Part shown: piece by piece, positions 40,201 to 48,149 of the stretch | Layout: every line of letters begins with the position of its first letter | How positions within the stretch are numbered: position 1 is the first letter of the stretch | Origin: Desulfovibrio gilichinskyi | Lineage (GTDB): Bacteria > Desulfobacterota > Desulfovibrionia > Desulfovibrionales > Desulfovibrionaceae | Assembly (NCBI RefSeq): GCF_900177375.1 | Contig: NZ_FWZU01000001.1 | Location: forward strand, 989,314-1,053,313 | Length of the DNA: 64,000 nt | Direction: 5' to 3' | The notes under the pieces: generated by a model | What the model was told of the DNA's origin: nothing | The model's input: the letters and a program-made list of their open reading frames with translations, nothing else | The model's database searches: none | Program-made: the position numbers and the translations under genes

Positions 40201-40975
40201 TGATAAAACCAAAGGAAGAAGCCAGGTTCCGATTCAACTTCTCGACAAAGATAATAAAGTAATTGATCATGCATGGACTGAACAAGACGGTTTTTTTGCC
40301 ATAGCTAAAATACTTCCGGGACGCTATAAATTACGCATTGATCCTGAATATTTAGAAAAAAAATCGTATTCCGGAACAGTCCTTTCAGGAACAACTGTCG
40401 ATGATATTGAAATAAATAGAGACGGAAACATAGTTTCAGATGCTTTTCTTCTTTTTGGAGAAAATAAAGTTATCACATTGTTAAAAGATAAATTCACTGC
40501 AAAACTTAAAATGGGAGATGATGCCCAAAAATTCTTTAACTATGCAGATCTTGATACACCTCAAGAAACCAGTGTAATGTCGACAGAATCCAGAATTTCC
40601 AATTTGCTGACTCAGATAAATGAAGGAAACGCTGAAGACCTTGATGCTGAAACAACAGCCGGCAACACAAATTCGAATGCAGTTGCCACCAACGAGGCTC
40701 CATCACCACAAGAAACTGTCAACAATAGAGAGCCTATTACCAATTATGCACTGATTGTAGACGTCTTCGCCTCTGCCAAAAGTGCACAGCATGCAATCTC
40801 GCATTATGAAAAGATCTATTCCGACAAGCTAAAAGGATATTCCTTGTCTTATCAGAAGGAAGGTGCCGGATTCAGTGTTATTCTTGCGGGAGTGAATAAC
40901 AAAAGCGAAATTCTTGCTATGGCCAATCTATTCATGTGCACCCCGCAACTGGTCAAAATAAGTGACAGCAACTAA
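37262..40975 (+). CDS. Usher-like outer-membrane protein with N-terminal anchor and SPOR-like C-terminus
   Basis: The 1237-residue protein has, in order: one membrane segment (~10-30); a Pro/Lys/Arg-rich linker (~35-190, TonB-like); a beta domain (~205-345, VYRGLFCQGRGGNLFVPIGE); a long beta-barrel-like part (~360-880) containing usher-type signatures (GWDVELYRNNQLIGFQT, then YLFEDVTLNYGVNRFKL); two Ig/Cna-B-like domains (~885-1060), the first with a calcium-loop-like DKNYNNIFDNGDEP; and a final ~75-residue SPOR-like domain (NYALIVDVFASAKSAQHAI). It should assemble and export the neighbouring subunits. The N-terminal anchor and SPOR domain are unusual for an usher. No clear ribosome site precedes the ATG. 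Confidence 0.65.
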   Translation: MRYTNVTRLLIKSGIGLLVAAGIALLVMQALNRDNPSQNSDKKIEEAKRPDSSSIRTPVMPPAADKTVQPSISPATESGPAADTDSGVGINPDSNYELAKAALNNGKKDTEQIPQKKSQKPRTTVSRKKSPVIPAPTVRRTRPKKKNAVRPTPAIKAEKEAPSVVPAVVPAPVVTQETTVDREPTKVSELDTPVYTNKNFANENQPVAEGDIIFDVFLRHQLVYRGLFCQGRGGNLFVPIGELFNILGFAIEVTPQGAEGWFIKERRKFSFSLSTGETLSNGKPYILPMDKFFYFEGDIYMEIEQFNSLFPVEMKPDFQNLILWITPQERLPKELMKMRQDERRIYQAKNGLRYPLRDLDYASIAPPRLDAKMSISYQDKNKAQSTSTSAAGLYRGDLFYMSSSLYGAVSYDQTKDKSKLDLHDFSLTAERLFLDNPYIEKITIGDIIPASTPLGSSGNLQRGVRVSNINPMSSSTSDTRTFAGKGIPGWDVELYRNNQLIGFQTIDVSGNYLFEDVTLNYGVNRFKLILYGTEGQQETREEVVTIGSPLTLGEVQYDTSFSQQGVGVFNEDISKVDDTNTPLKGTTLVKSGVNVGIGNGLGARAGLTMDTFSGKQRTVGSVGLSGGYDVFLGQLDIGYSTLDSTILQGTVRGQLEGGQSINMGASYQFSDQYIESSTKNNLQFGLSDTADFTKFLKMSYSANIARTTQHTNFNKDSIYYDLSGSLNFFSDIGHFSSNLGGRLYENKVSSEEPNLYGSFAFYRGFKDGSIRANAEFGVDDSDESYLKTLSSTGNLRISPKINTSVTVSKYLTGEELLSVGNTWSYSLGKISPYIQGTWYNDDSYFLYAGFSLSVDFDPSTYLPQLSGGGSSSGGAACLVYNDKNYNNIFDNGDEPLEDVTLKAYQSNKHTITDENGRAFLYQLPPLHSTDISVDEDMLKDIRLAPKGGVAITPREGKVYDLEFPLHVCGEIDGYAYRIVDDKTKGRSQVPIQLLDKDNKVIDHAWTEQDGFFAIAKILPGRYKLRIDPEYLEKKSYSGTVLSGTTVDDIEINRDGNIVSDAFLLFGENKVITLLKDKFTAKLKMGDDAQKFFNYADLDTPQETSVMSTESRISNLLTQINEGNAEDLDAETTAGNTNSNAVATNEAPSPQETVNNREPITNYALIVDVFASAKSAQHAISHYEKIYSDKLKGYSLSYQKEGAGFSVILAGVNNKSEILAMANLFMCTPQLVKISDSN

Positions 40976-41010
40976 TTAGAATATTAACCAATTAACTATT
41001 ATAAACGACC

Positions 41011-41034
41011 GCCACAAGACGGTCCATTTATTTC
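41011..41034. repeat. Short dispersed repeat, copy 1
   Basis: GCCACAAGACGG followed by CATTTATTTC matches copy 2 at 42839 after loss of about nine bases. It overlaps the last codons of the amidotransferase gene and the sequence just beyond. On the minus strand the core reads like the end of a LacI-type gene (Ser-Cys-Gly-Gly-Arg-Leu-stop). Confidence 0.45.
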
Positions 41035-41816
41035 AATTTACAGGCAGCTACCAACTCTTTAAATATATTTCTCTGAGATTTGAATTGCACTAAAAATTCA
41101 GGATGCCACTGAACTCCTAACGCAAAGTTACCACCTTCTATTTCAATCGCTTCCACAATACCGTGTTCATCTTCGGCAACTATTTTAAGTCCAGAACCTA
41201 TACGATTCACAGCCTGATGATGCATCGAATTAACACGTATTTTATTTTGGCCGAGAATCGCTCCAAGCTTACTATTCTCCTGCACACTGATCTCTTTGTA
41301 AGGAAACACTGTATAAGGATTGCTTACATCCTCATACGCATCAGCAATATCCAGATGAAGCGTCCCTCCCTGTACTACATTAAGCAGCTGCATGCCACGG
41401 CAGACACCAAGTAACGGGACCCGCTTTTCCAGTGCAGAGCTTATCAGCGCAGATTCAAGACCATCCCTTTTTACAGCTTCCTCCGGTGCATGCTTAAGCC
41501 CGAACATACGGCGCAACGCATATATACAACCCCATGTTGCAAACCTTATCAGTTTCCGAAACCAAAACTGCCCTTCAACGGCCTGTTTTGCCTCTTTCAC
41601 AATTTCTTTTGAATGTGATTGTGCGCCGTACAGTTTGGGAGCAATGTCAGCACCACCGGAGATGATCAACCCGTCCATATCGTCAATCGCAGCAGGTTTA
41701 TCCGGCGTTATTCTAAACGGAATGCCCCCTGCCAGAAAGACATTCAGTCCAAAAAACAGCCACGGTATCGCCCCGCCTTTGCCGGGAGTACACACTCCTA
41801 TTCTAACTTTTTTCAT
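41028..41816 (-). CDS. Class I glutamine amidotransferase-like hydrolase (peptidase C26 type)
   Basis: The 262-residue protein has the triad-type layout of PuuD-like gamma-glutamyl hydrolases: oxyanion segment DGLIISGGADIAP, nucleophile Cys139 (LLGVCRGMQLLNV) and a late His-x-Glu (GVQWHPEFL). It cleaves gamma-glutamyl amide bonds. Residues ~78-110 carry an insertion with hydrophobic character. Its start overlaps the end of the amidoligase gene by 14 bases, so the two are translationally coupled and probably make and cut the same peptide-like bond. Confidence 0.87.
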   Translation of the reverse strand: MKKVRIGVCTPGKGGAIPWLFFGLNVFLAGGIPFRITPDKPAAIDDMDGLIISGGADIAPKLYGAQSHSKEIVKEAKQAVEGQFWFRKLIRFATWGCIYALRRMFGLKHAPEEAVKRDGLESALISSALEKRVPLLGVCRGMQLLNVVQGGTLHLDIADAYEDVSNPYTVFPYKEISVQENSKLGAILGQNKIRVNSMHHQAVNRIGSGLKIVAEDEHGIVEAIEIEGGNFALGVQWHPEFLVQFKSQRNIFKELVAACKLK

Positions 41817-42795
41817 TTTTAAAAAATTCTATAAAAGAATTTAGCAAACTTTTAAATGTATTGCTTTTTTGAAGATACGCTTTGCTCATTTCGACAATGG
41901 CCTTTTTATCATTAGCAAGTTTTTCAACTTTAACCCATCGATTCCATTCCAGAGCCAATGACCACACTTCCTCATCAATGCGACAATCTGGTAGTCGGTA
42001 ATGAAATGTCGGACGTGGCTTTATAAGTTTATAGTCTTCGACCATACTGAAAGTGCGTTCTTTATCAATGTGTGCGAACAGACATGTCATATCCAACGGA
42101 CGGTTACGGGTCGGATTTTCTGCCAGATAATCATCAATTAACTGCGACATCGAAGGATCGTAGTCAGGTTGCAGTATTTTAATTATATATGTTTGAGGAA
42201 AATCATTTATGAATGGCATAACACGTCTTGTCATATCTACATTGATTTCACTTTTAAGCCAATCCTGAAGTAGAAAGAATGCACGCATGTATGAAAGGAT
42301 GGTCTTTGCCTTGAGCGAAGGTAACTCCGGATTGAATTGCATTCCGAAACCGTACAGAAACGAGGCTCTCGTTCCCTTGCAATGCATCTTAAACAAAGCC
42401 TCCTTGAGCTTGCTGAGTTCACTGATTCTATCTATCGGAATCGGAGGCGTAACCAACTCGAACGGAACAGCTATTTTTGAAATGTCATAAACGGTGTCAT
42501 CAACTTTTTCCGTAGTCTTCTCATCAAGTTTTAAACCAAGTCCCTCAATAAACTGTTTATAACTCCGTTCTTTTAGTTGAATGGAATCAACTTCAAGAAT
42601 AAAATCACCGAATTCAGTACCCTCAACCCTATGCTGAAAAGGCGATTCGCTTTTCAACACTCCTCCATATAAGGAAGAAACCGTGTGCCCCACGCGAGTG
42701 AGGTCTACACCGGTAAATTCCAATTCAAAACCTACATGACGCAGAGTTCCGTCATCTTTTTCAACTATTGGCGGCTTTTCCCATTTCATTCTCAA
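41803..42795 (-). CDS. Amidoligase family protein
   Basis: The 330-residue protein looks like the Amidoligase_2 family (COOH-NH2 ligases of the glutamine-synthetase/ATP-grasp-like group). It has the family opening RHVGFELEFTGVD, then EVDSI, ELVTPPIPIDRISEL with the acidic residues of the ATP/metal site, and the GFGMQFNPELP segment. Such enzymes join a carboxylate and an amine using ATP. It pairs with the overlapping amidotransferase gene, an arrangement noted for this family in comparative-genomic work. Substrate unknown. Confidence 0.75.
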   Translation of the reverse strand: MRMKWEKPPIVEKDDGTLRHVGFELEFTGVDLTRVGHTVSSLYGGVLKSESPFQHRVEGTEFGDFILEVDSIQLKERSYKQFIEGLGLKLDEKTTEKVDDTVYDISKIAVPFELVTPPIPIDRISELSKLKEALFKMHCKGTRASFLYGFGMQFNPELPSLKAKTILSYMRAFFLLQDWLKSEINVDMTRRVMPFINDFPQTYIIKILQPDYDPSMSQLIDDYLAENPTRNRPLDMTCLFAHIDKERTFSMVEDYKLIKPRPTFHYRLPDCRIDEEVWSLALEWNRWVKVEKLANDKKAIVEMSKAYLQKSNTFKSLLNSFIEFFKNEKS

Positions 42796-42838
42796 CTCAC
42801 TATTTTAACGAATAATTTCAAAATCAAAATAACTGCCA

Positions 42839-42872
42839 GCCACAAGACGGGCTAACGACTCATTTATTTCCA
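42839..42872. repeat. Short dispersed repeat, copy 2 (resembles the 3' end of the LacI-type gene)
   Basis: GCCACAAGA, ACGACT, ATTTA and TTCCA are shared in register with 44396-44429, the 3' coding end of the LacI-type gene, about 27 of 34 positions. It may be a relic of a duplicated regulator gene or a mobile short repeat. Confidence 0.45.
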
Positions 42873-42876
42873 TCAT

Positions 42877-42909
42877 ACAAGAAGGGTGCCCTGTGGGCAC
42901 CCTTCTTGT
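42877..42909 (-). terminator. Strong hairpin after rsgA
   Basis: A 15-bp perfect stem (ACAAGAAGGGTGCCC / GGGCACCCTTCTTGT) sits five bases after the rsgA stop. The T-run is weak on the minus strand, so it could also stabilise the 3' end. Confidence 0.7.
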
Positions 42910-42913
42910 TATA

Positions 42914-44023
42914 TTATTTTCTTATCTTCATACGTTTTATACTAAGAGTCACATCTTTCCAGCGTTCTTTTTCAATACGATCAGCACTCTTTTCGCTGCG
43001 CGCTGAAACATACTCCATTTCTCGTTTCATCTTCCGGTAACTTTCCAATCTACTTAGAGGCAACTCTCCGTTTTCAACCGCTTTAAGTACTGCACATCCC
43101 GGCTCGCGCATGTGTGAGCAGTCTGCAAAACGGCATAGTCCGGATAGCTCCTGTATATCGGAAAACACTGTGTCTACGCCGTCTCCGTCTGCATAAAAAG
43201 AAACCTCTCTGATACCGGGATTATCCATCAGCATCCCGCCTTGCGGCATGTGTATCAGTTCCCGAACTGTTGTTGTGTGACGCCCCTTGCCGACACTTCG
43301 GCTGACTGCCGCTGTAGCTTGAATGTCGCTGCCATAAAGCAGGTTCGTCAATGTTGATTTGCCTGCTCCGGAAGAGCCTAGCATAGCAACAGTCTGCCCA
43401 CATCCGAGGTAGCTATGAAGTTCGTCTGTGCCGCTTCCGTCAATCATGGAAGTCAGCACAACAGAAACACCGAAAGCGATGCTCTCGACCTCATCCCGAA
43501 AGGATTCAGGATATTCATGCAAATCTGCCTTGGTCAGCACAACCACAGGTTTAATACCACAATTATATACCAATGCGAGATATCTCTCTATGCGCCGTAA
43601 ATTATAATCACGGTCTAAGCCGCAGACTATGAATACCGCGTTTATATTAGCAGCTATGGGTTGCTCGCGCGATACTGTCACCTTATTTTTCCCACGCGAT
43701 CCTGATTCACCGCGACAAAGAAAAGTTCGCCTAGGAAGAACGCGTTTCACAACGCCATCGTCAGCGAGCACCCAATCTCCTGTTACGGGATATTCTTGCT
43801 GTTGATGAAGCATTCTGCCTGACGGTGTACAAAGCCATTCATCGCGTCCGTTTGAAACGAGGAACAGGTTTCGTTGCACACTGAGAACCCGGGCAATGTT
43901 ATCGTGCAAAATACCGCTTAATTCTAACTGAGATTCAAGATGGTCATCCAGGCCGAGTCGGCGAAGCTGTTCTATATGATCGGAAATGGGCTTTCTATTG
44001 ATTAAAGTAGTCATGTGTTTCAC
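42914..44023 (-). CDS. rsgA: Ribosome small-subunit-dependent GTPase A
   Basis: The 369-residue protein has an N-terminal OB fold and a circularly permuted GTPase: G4 (VVLTKADL) precedes G1 (GSSGAGKSTLTNLL) and G3 (DNPGIRE). A zinc knuckle follows (CRFADCSHMREPGCAVLKAVENGEL). It checks 30S subunit maturation. The N-terminal extension of about 30 residues before the OB fold is longer than in E. coli. It is downstream of the LacI-type gene with a 360-base gap. Confidence 0.95.
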   Translation of the reverse strand: MKHMTTLINRKPISDHIEQLRRLGLDDHLESQLELSGILHDNIARVLSVQRNLFLVSNGRDEWLCTPSGRMLHQQQEYPVTGDWVLADDGVVKRVLPRRTFLCRGESGSRGKNKVTVSREQPIAANINAVFIVCGLDRDYNLRRIERYLALVYNCGIKPVVVLTKADLHEYPESFRDEVESIAFGVSVVLTSMIDGSGTDELHSYLGCGQTVAMLGSSGAGKSTLTNLLYGSDIQATAAVSRSVGKGRHTTTVRELIHMPQGGMLMDNPGIREVSFYADGDGVDTVFSDIQELSGLCRFADCSHMREPGCAVLKAVENGELPLSRLESYRKMKREMEYVSARSEKSADRIEKERWKDVTLSIKRMKIRK

Positions 44024-44383
44024 CAGTTTTGAGTGTCGATGGAATACATCGAACGTGATGCTTTAACCGTAGCCGGAAAACAGTCAGAGTTTACGGGCCA
44101 CGGAACATATACGACGGTGAAGGTGTTATGAGAATAAGGGCATGACTATAGACCTGTTTCGAAAGAAACATATTCAGGCAGGTTTAACAAAACCAGATGA
44201 AACCACACAAAAGTGCGGTCGGTAAGCAGTTTAAACCTGTGAATCGCCCTTTATTTTCATAACACGGGGCACAAGCTCTTCAAACTGACGATACATACTA
44301 ACTCCTTGTTGTTATATAAACTTAATAATATTCAAAAAATATGAGAAAGGTCAAGCCGGAAAAGATCTGATCATCAAACAACC
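44024..44383. other. Intergenic stretch between the LacI-type gene and rsgA
   Basis: These 360 bases hold no full gene. They contain a possible 21-codon reading frame on the minus strand (44231-44296) and an inverted repeat GTTTC-GAAA-GAAAC (near 44157-44170). No clear terminator follows the LacI-type gene. Confidence 0.5.
44231..44296 (-). CDS. Possible 21-residue leader peptide
   Basis: A very short frame (MYRQFEELVPRVMKIKGDSQ plus a final Val) follows a strong AAGGAG site at good spacing. It lies ~210 bases upstream of rsgA on the same strand. It could be a leader peptide or the remnant of a longer gene; nothing else supports it. Confidence 0.25.
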   Translation of the reverse strand: MYRQFEELVPRVMKIKGDSQV

Positions 44384-45379
44384 CTATAAAATACCGCCAC
44401 AAGATTGTCTGACGACTAATTTACTTTCCAGCACAACTTTTCGAGTTGGACGTTCAGGATCGGCTATGCGTTTAAGAAGCATCTCACACGCTGTTTGACC
44501 TATAGCATATGTGGGCTGTTTAACTACGGTTATTGCCGGACGGGTCATGGAACTCCAAGGAGTTTCATCAAAACTTGCAAAAGCCACAGACTCAGGAACA
44601 GGCAATTCCTTATCACGGATAGCCCTGAAAGCCCCTGCCCCGAGCAAACCGTTACTGGTAATTATCGCTTCGGGCGGTTCATCCATTTCAAGCAACCTGC
44701 TCACTACTGCATGCGCAGCCTCTTCTTTTGCAGGCATACTTATTACCAATTTATCATCCGCTGGTATCCCGTTTTTTTTCATGACTTGTTCAAAGCCTGC
44801 CCGACGCTGCTGACCTGTTGCACTGCTCTCCCCGAAAAGTCCGGCAATGCGTTTATATCCGTGAGAGAGCATGTGCTCAGTTAAATCCCGCGCAGCCTGA
44901 TTATTATCAATAAGAACCATATCTACAGAGTGATCGCTAATCTGCCTATCGATTACCACCATAGGGAATGATCCGAATTTATTTAACGTAAAATTTTCGG
45001 ACAGACGAAGTGTTGGTGCCAGAATAACTCCGGCAGCATTCTCACTTTGCATCATTTCCAGATACATTCTTTCCTTAACGGGATCTTCATCAGTGTTGCA
45101 CAAAATGACACTGTAATCATTAGCTTGCGCAACATCCTCAACAGCACGGGTTACGGATGCAAAAAAAGGACTTTGTATATCTGCAACAATCAACCCGATA
45201 AACGAAGACTGCTTTGAACGCAGTCTCTGCGCTGCGCGGTTGGGCCTGTAATTCAAACGATCAACAACATCCATTACCTGTTTTCGCAGCTCAGGTCTGA
45301 CATTGGGCTTATCTCCCAGCACTCTGGAAACTGTAGCTGTCGAGACTCCGGCAGCTTCGGCAATATCTTTAAGTTTCAT
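44384..45379 (-). CDS. LacI-family transcriptional repressor, probable regulator of the fructose operon
   Basis: The 331-residue protein has an N-terminal LacI helix-turn-helix (KLKDIAEAAGVSTATVSRVLG), hinge (YRPNRAAQRLR) and a periplasmic-binding-like effector domain (GLIVADIQSPFF, DRQISDHSVDMVLIDNN, FASFDETPWSSMTRPAITVV). It is divergent from the PTS operon. An operator-like TGTAAACGATTTCA (45409) precedes its own start, and a perfect operator lies in the PTS promoter, so it probably represses both. The ligand may be a fructose phosphate; that is inference. Confidence 0.9.
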   Translation of the reverse strand: MKLKDIAEAAGVSTATVSRVLGDKPNVRPELRKQVMDVVDRLNYRPNRAAQRLRSKQSSFIGLIVADIQSPFFASVTRAVEDVAQANDYSVILCNTDEDPVKERMYLEMMQSENAAGVILAPTLRLSENFTLNKFGSFPMVVIDRQISDHSVDMVLIDNNQAARDLTEHMLSHGYKRIAGLFGESSATGQQRRAGFEQVMKKNGIPADDKLVISMPAKEEAAHAVVSRLLEMDEPPEAIITSNGLLGAGAFRAIRDKELPVPESVAFASFDETPWSSMTRPAITVVKQPTYAIGQTACEMLLKRIADPERPTRKVVLESKLVVRQSCGGIL

Positions 45380-45408
45380 ATTTTCCTCACACTTTATTAC
45401 TTATAAAA

Positions 45409-45422
45409 TGTAAACGATTTCA
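45409..45422. promoter_or_regulatory. LacI-type operator upstream of the repressor gene
   Basis: TGTAAACGATTTCA is a near-palindrome with the central CG typical of LacI/GalR operators, and lies 30 bases before the repressor start, consistent with autoregulation. It differs from the perfect operator at 45605 at two positions. Confidence 0.6.
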
Positions 45423-45593
45423 ATATTATTTTCAATAACAATCAATTCTAAACTTAATATTTAAACAGTTATGGGCAACAATAACCATTCTAATAATTCA
45501 CTAATTAAAAGGGATGAAACAATTTTATATAAAATTTGGAAAATTAGTTTTCTTATGTCATTATATAGCATTGAAGCTAAATGAACACCCCTC

Positions 45594-45622
45594 TTGACGC
45601 ATTATTTGTAATCGATTACAAA
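45594..45622 (+). promoter_or_regulatory. Fructose operon promoter with embedded operator
   Basis: TTGACG (45594-45599) and TACAAA (45617-45622) are spaced 17 bases. An 18-base perfect palindrome (TTTGTAATC / GATTACAAA, 45605-45622) fills the spacer and -10, so a bound LacI-type repressor would block RNA polymerase directly. Confidence 0.75.
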
Positions 45623-45662
45623 ATAACTTAAAACGTCCAACTTATTGTTGAGGAGGCAATCC

Positions 45663-48134
45663 ATGATTGACTTAAATGAAAGAAATATTGTCCTTGGAGG
45701 ACAAGCTTCCGGAAAAATTGAAGCCATTGAATTGGTGGGAAACATACTGGTTCACGATGGTTTTATCGCTCCTGAATACATAGAAAGCATGAAACGACGA
45801 GAATCGGTTGCCAATACTTTTTTAGGTAACGGAATTTCAATTCCGCATGGGTTGCCGGAAAACCGAGATGAAATAAACAAAACAGGCATTGCCGTTCTTC
45901 AAATCCCTGCGGGCGTAACCTGGAACTCCGGTGAAATAGTACATTTAGTTGTAGGTATTGCCGCCAAATCTGACGAGCACATTGAAGTTTTAACCAATCT
46001 GACGAATGTGCTGGATGATTCTGAAACAGCTGGAAAACTAGCCAAAACAAAAGATGTTAATGAAATCATTGATGCTCTTAAGGGTAATTCAACCACCGCT
46101 AAACGTCCCGCTCCGACATTAGACACCTCAGATTTCGATGTATCATTAGATGTAACAATTGGAGGAGAACATGGGCTGCACGCACGCCCTGCCACACATT
46201 TTGTGGATATTGCAAAACAGTTCGAGGCTGAAATAGTTGTTGAATTCGACGGACGCTCAGGAAACGGCAAGAGCCTTGCGTCCCTGCTTAAACTAGGCGT
46301 TTCCGGCGGTAAAACCATCCGTATTCACGGTAGAGGTCCCGACTCCAGCTCTGCTCTGGCATCCTTAAAAGAAGCTGTAGACGAAGGACTCGGTGAAGAA
46401 GCAGAAAAGAATATACTTCCTCAGATAGAACACGGCTGGGTACCTGAATCTGTCAAACAAGTTATCCCCGGTTGCACAGCCTCTCCCGGGATAGCAACAG
46501 GAATAGTACATCAATTCACTCACAATCGTATTGTGGTTGAAGCCATTGCAAAAGATCCGGAGCACGAATCGCATGAACTGGGTCAGGCTATTGCAGCCGC
46601 ACGCCGCAACATTCGCCTTTTATATGAAGAAGTCAGAGCTAAATCCGGCGAACCCGGAGCAGCAATATTCCGAGCTCACGAAGCCTTTCTTGAAGATCCT
46701 GAAATGCTGGCTGAGACAGAAGCTCTTATAAAAAACGGAAAAAGTGCCGGATATGCTTGGCGACAAGTGATTGATGAACGCGTCCGCGTCATGGAACAAC
46801 ATGATGACGAACTGCTGGCTGCCCGCGCGATGGACCTTAGAGATGTAGGGCGGCGGGTACTACGCCATCTTGCAGGAGTTGTGCAGGATGCACCATTCAA
46901 GCCTAGTGAACCAGTTATTCTCATTGCAGAAGACCTTACTCCTTCAGACACAGCTCAGTTAGACCCTGCCCTGATCCTTGGGTTCTGTACATCCGGAGGT
47001 GGACCGACTTCTCATTCTGCTATTATCGCCCGCTCTCTAGGCATTCCAGCCATAGTGGCAGCAGGTCCAAGCCTTTTAGAAATAGCTGACAACACTATGG
47101 CTATCCTCGATGGAGACACCGGGAATTTATATATTGAGCCGAGTCAGTCCGACATCGATGCAGCAAATAAAGTTAAGATGCAACTTGAAGAATTACGAGG
47201 TGATGAACATAGAACCCGCTTCGAACCGGCTCTTACTCTTGATGGAAAACGTATAGAAGTTGTAGCAAATATAGGAAAAGCCAGCGAAGCCGAAAATGCC
47301 GTCAATGCCGGAGGAGAAGGCATCGGCCTTATGCGTACAGAATTTTTGTTTCTGGAAAGAGAAACTCCGCCTGACGAAGAGGAACAGTTCCAAAGTTACA
47401 AAACAATGGTGACGGCCCTCAACGGTTTACCAATTATAATTCGTACTCTGGATATCGGCGGAGACAAAGAAGTTTCATATCTCAACCTGCCGCATGAGGA
47501 GAACCCTTTCCTCGGTGAGCGCGGTATCCGCTTATGTCTTAACTGGCCTGAACTTTTTCTAACTCAGTTACGCGCAATATACAGAGCATCCAAGTACGGA
47601 CCAATCAGAATCATGTTCCCCATGATTGCAACTCTTGATGAACTTGAAGCAGCAAAACGGCTCGCTGAAAAAGCCCGTATTGAAGTTGATGCAAAACCAG
47701 TAGAAATTGGGATAATGGTGGAAGTTCCATCAGTTGTCTCCATGGCCCGTGAATTTGCGCAAGAGGTCGATTTCTTCTCTATCGGCACCAATGATTTGAC
47801 CCAATATGTTATGGCCATTGACAGAGGTCACCCTACTTTAGCCGGTAAAGCAGACAGCTTACACCCCGCCATACTGCGCATGATCGATCATGTTGTTAAA
47901 GAAGCCACCAGAGCTGGTATTTGGACCGGGGTTTGCGGCGGACTTGCCGGAGAACCGCTTGGGGCTACAATCCTAGCAGGACTGGGAGTTAAAGAACTCA
48001 GCATGGTTATTCCCAGCATTGCCGCGGTTAAAGCACGCATTCGATCAATCAGTATGAAACAGGCCGGCGAACTGGCACAAAAAGCTCTGAGCTGCCGTGA
48101 TAACAAGCAGGTTCGGGCACTCATTCTGCCATAA
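45663..48134 (+). CDS. fruB: PTS multiphosphoryl transfer protein (EIIA-Fru, HPr and EI fused)
   Basis: The 823-residue protein starts at the ATG behind GGAGG. It has an EIIA-Fru domain (His62 in ISIPHGLPEN), an HPr domain (His173 in GEHGLHARPATHF) and a full enzyme I (GGGPTSHSAIIARSLG with the PEP-phosphorylated His; FSIGTNDLTQYVMAIDRG). It carries phosphate from PEP through all steps to EIIB, so the operon does not need a separate ptsHI. fruK follows after 15 bases. Confidence 0.95.
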   Translation: MIDLNERNIVLGGQASGKIEAIELVGNILVHDGFIAPEYIESMKRRESVANTFLGNGISIPHGLPENRDEINKTGIAVLQIPAGVTWNSGEIVHLVVGIAAKSDEHIEVLTNLTNVLDDSETAGKLAKTKDVNEIIDALKGNSTTAKRPAPTLDTSDFDVSLDVTIGGEHGLHARPATHFVDIAKQFEAEIVVEFDGRSGNGKSLASLLKLGVSGGKTIRIHGRGPDSSSALASLKEAVDEGLGEEAEKNILPQIEHGWVPESVKQVIPGCTASPGIATGIVHQFTHNRIVVEAIAKDPEHESHELGQAIAAARRNIRLLYEEVRAKSGEPGAAIFRAHEAFLEDPEMLAETEALIKNGKSAGYAWRQVIDERVRVMEQHDDELLAARAMDLRDVGRRVLRHLAGVVQDAPFKPSEPVILIAEDLTPSDTAQLDPALILGFCTSGGGPTSHSAIIARSLGIPAIVAAGPSLLEIADNTMAILDGDTGNLYIEPSQSDIDAANKVKMQLEELRGDEHRTRFEPALTLDGKRIEVVANIGKASEAENAVNAGGEGIGLMRTEFLFLERETPPDEEEQFQSYKTMVTALNGLPIIIRTLDIGGDKEVSYLNLPHEENPFLGERGIRLCLNWPELFLTQLRAIYRASKYGPIRIMFPMIATLDELEAAKRLAEKARIEVDAKPVEIGIMVEVPSVVSMAREFAQEVDFFSIGTNDLTQYVMAIDRGHPTLAGKADSLHPAILRMIDHVVKEATRAGIWTGVCGGLAGEPLGATILAGLGVKELSMVIPSIAAVKARIRSISMKQAGELAQKALSCRDNKQVRALILP

Positions 48135-48149
48135 CAGGGAGCAGGCACT

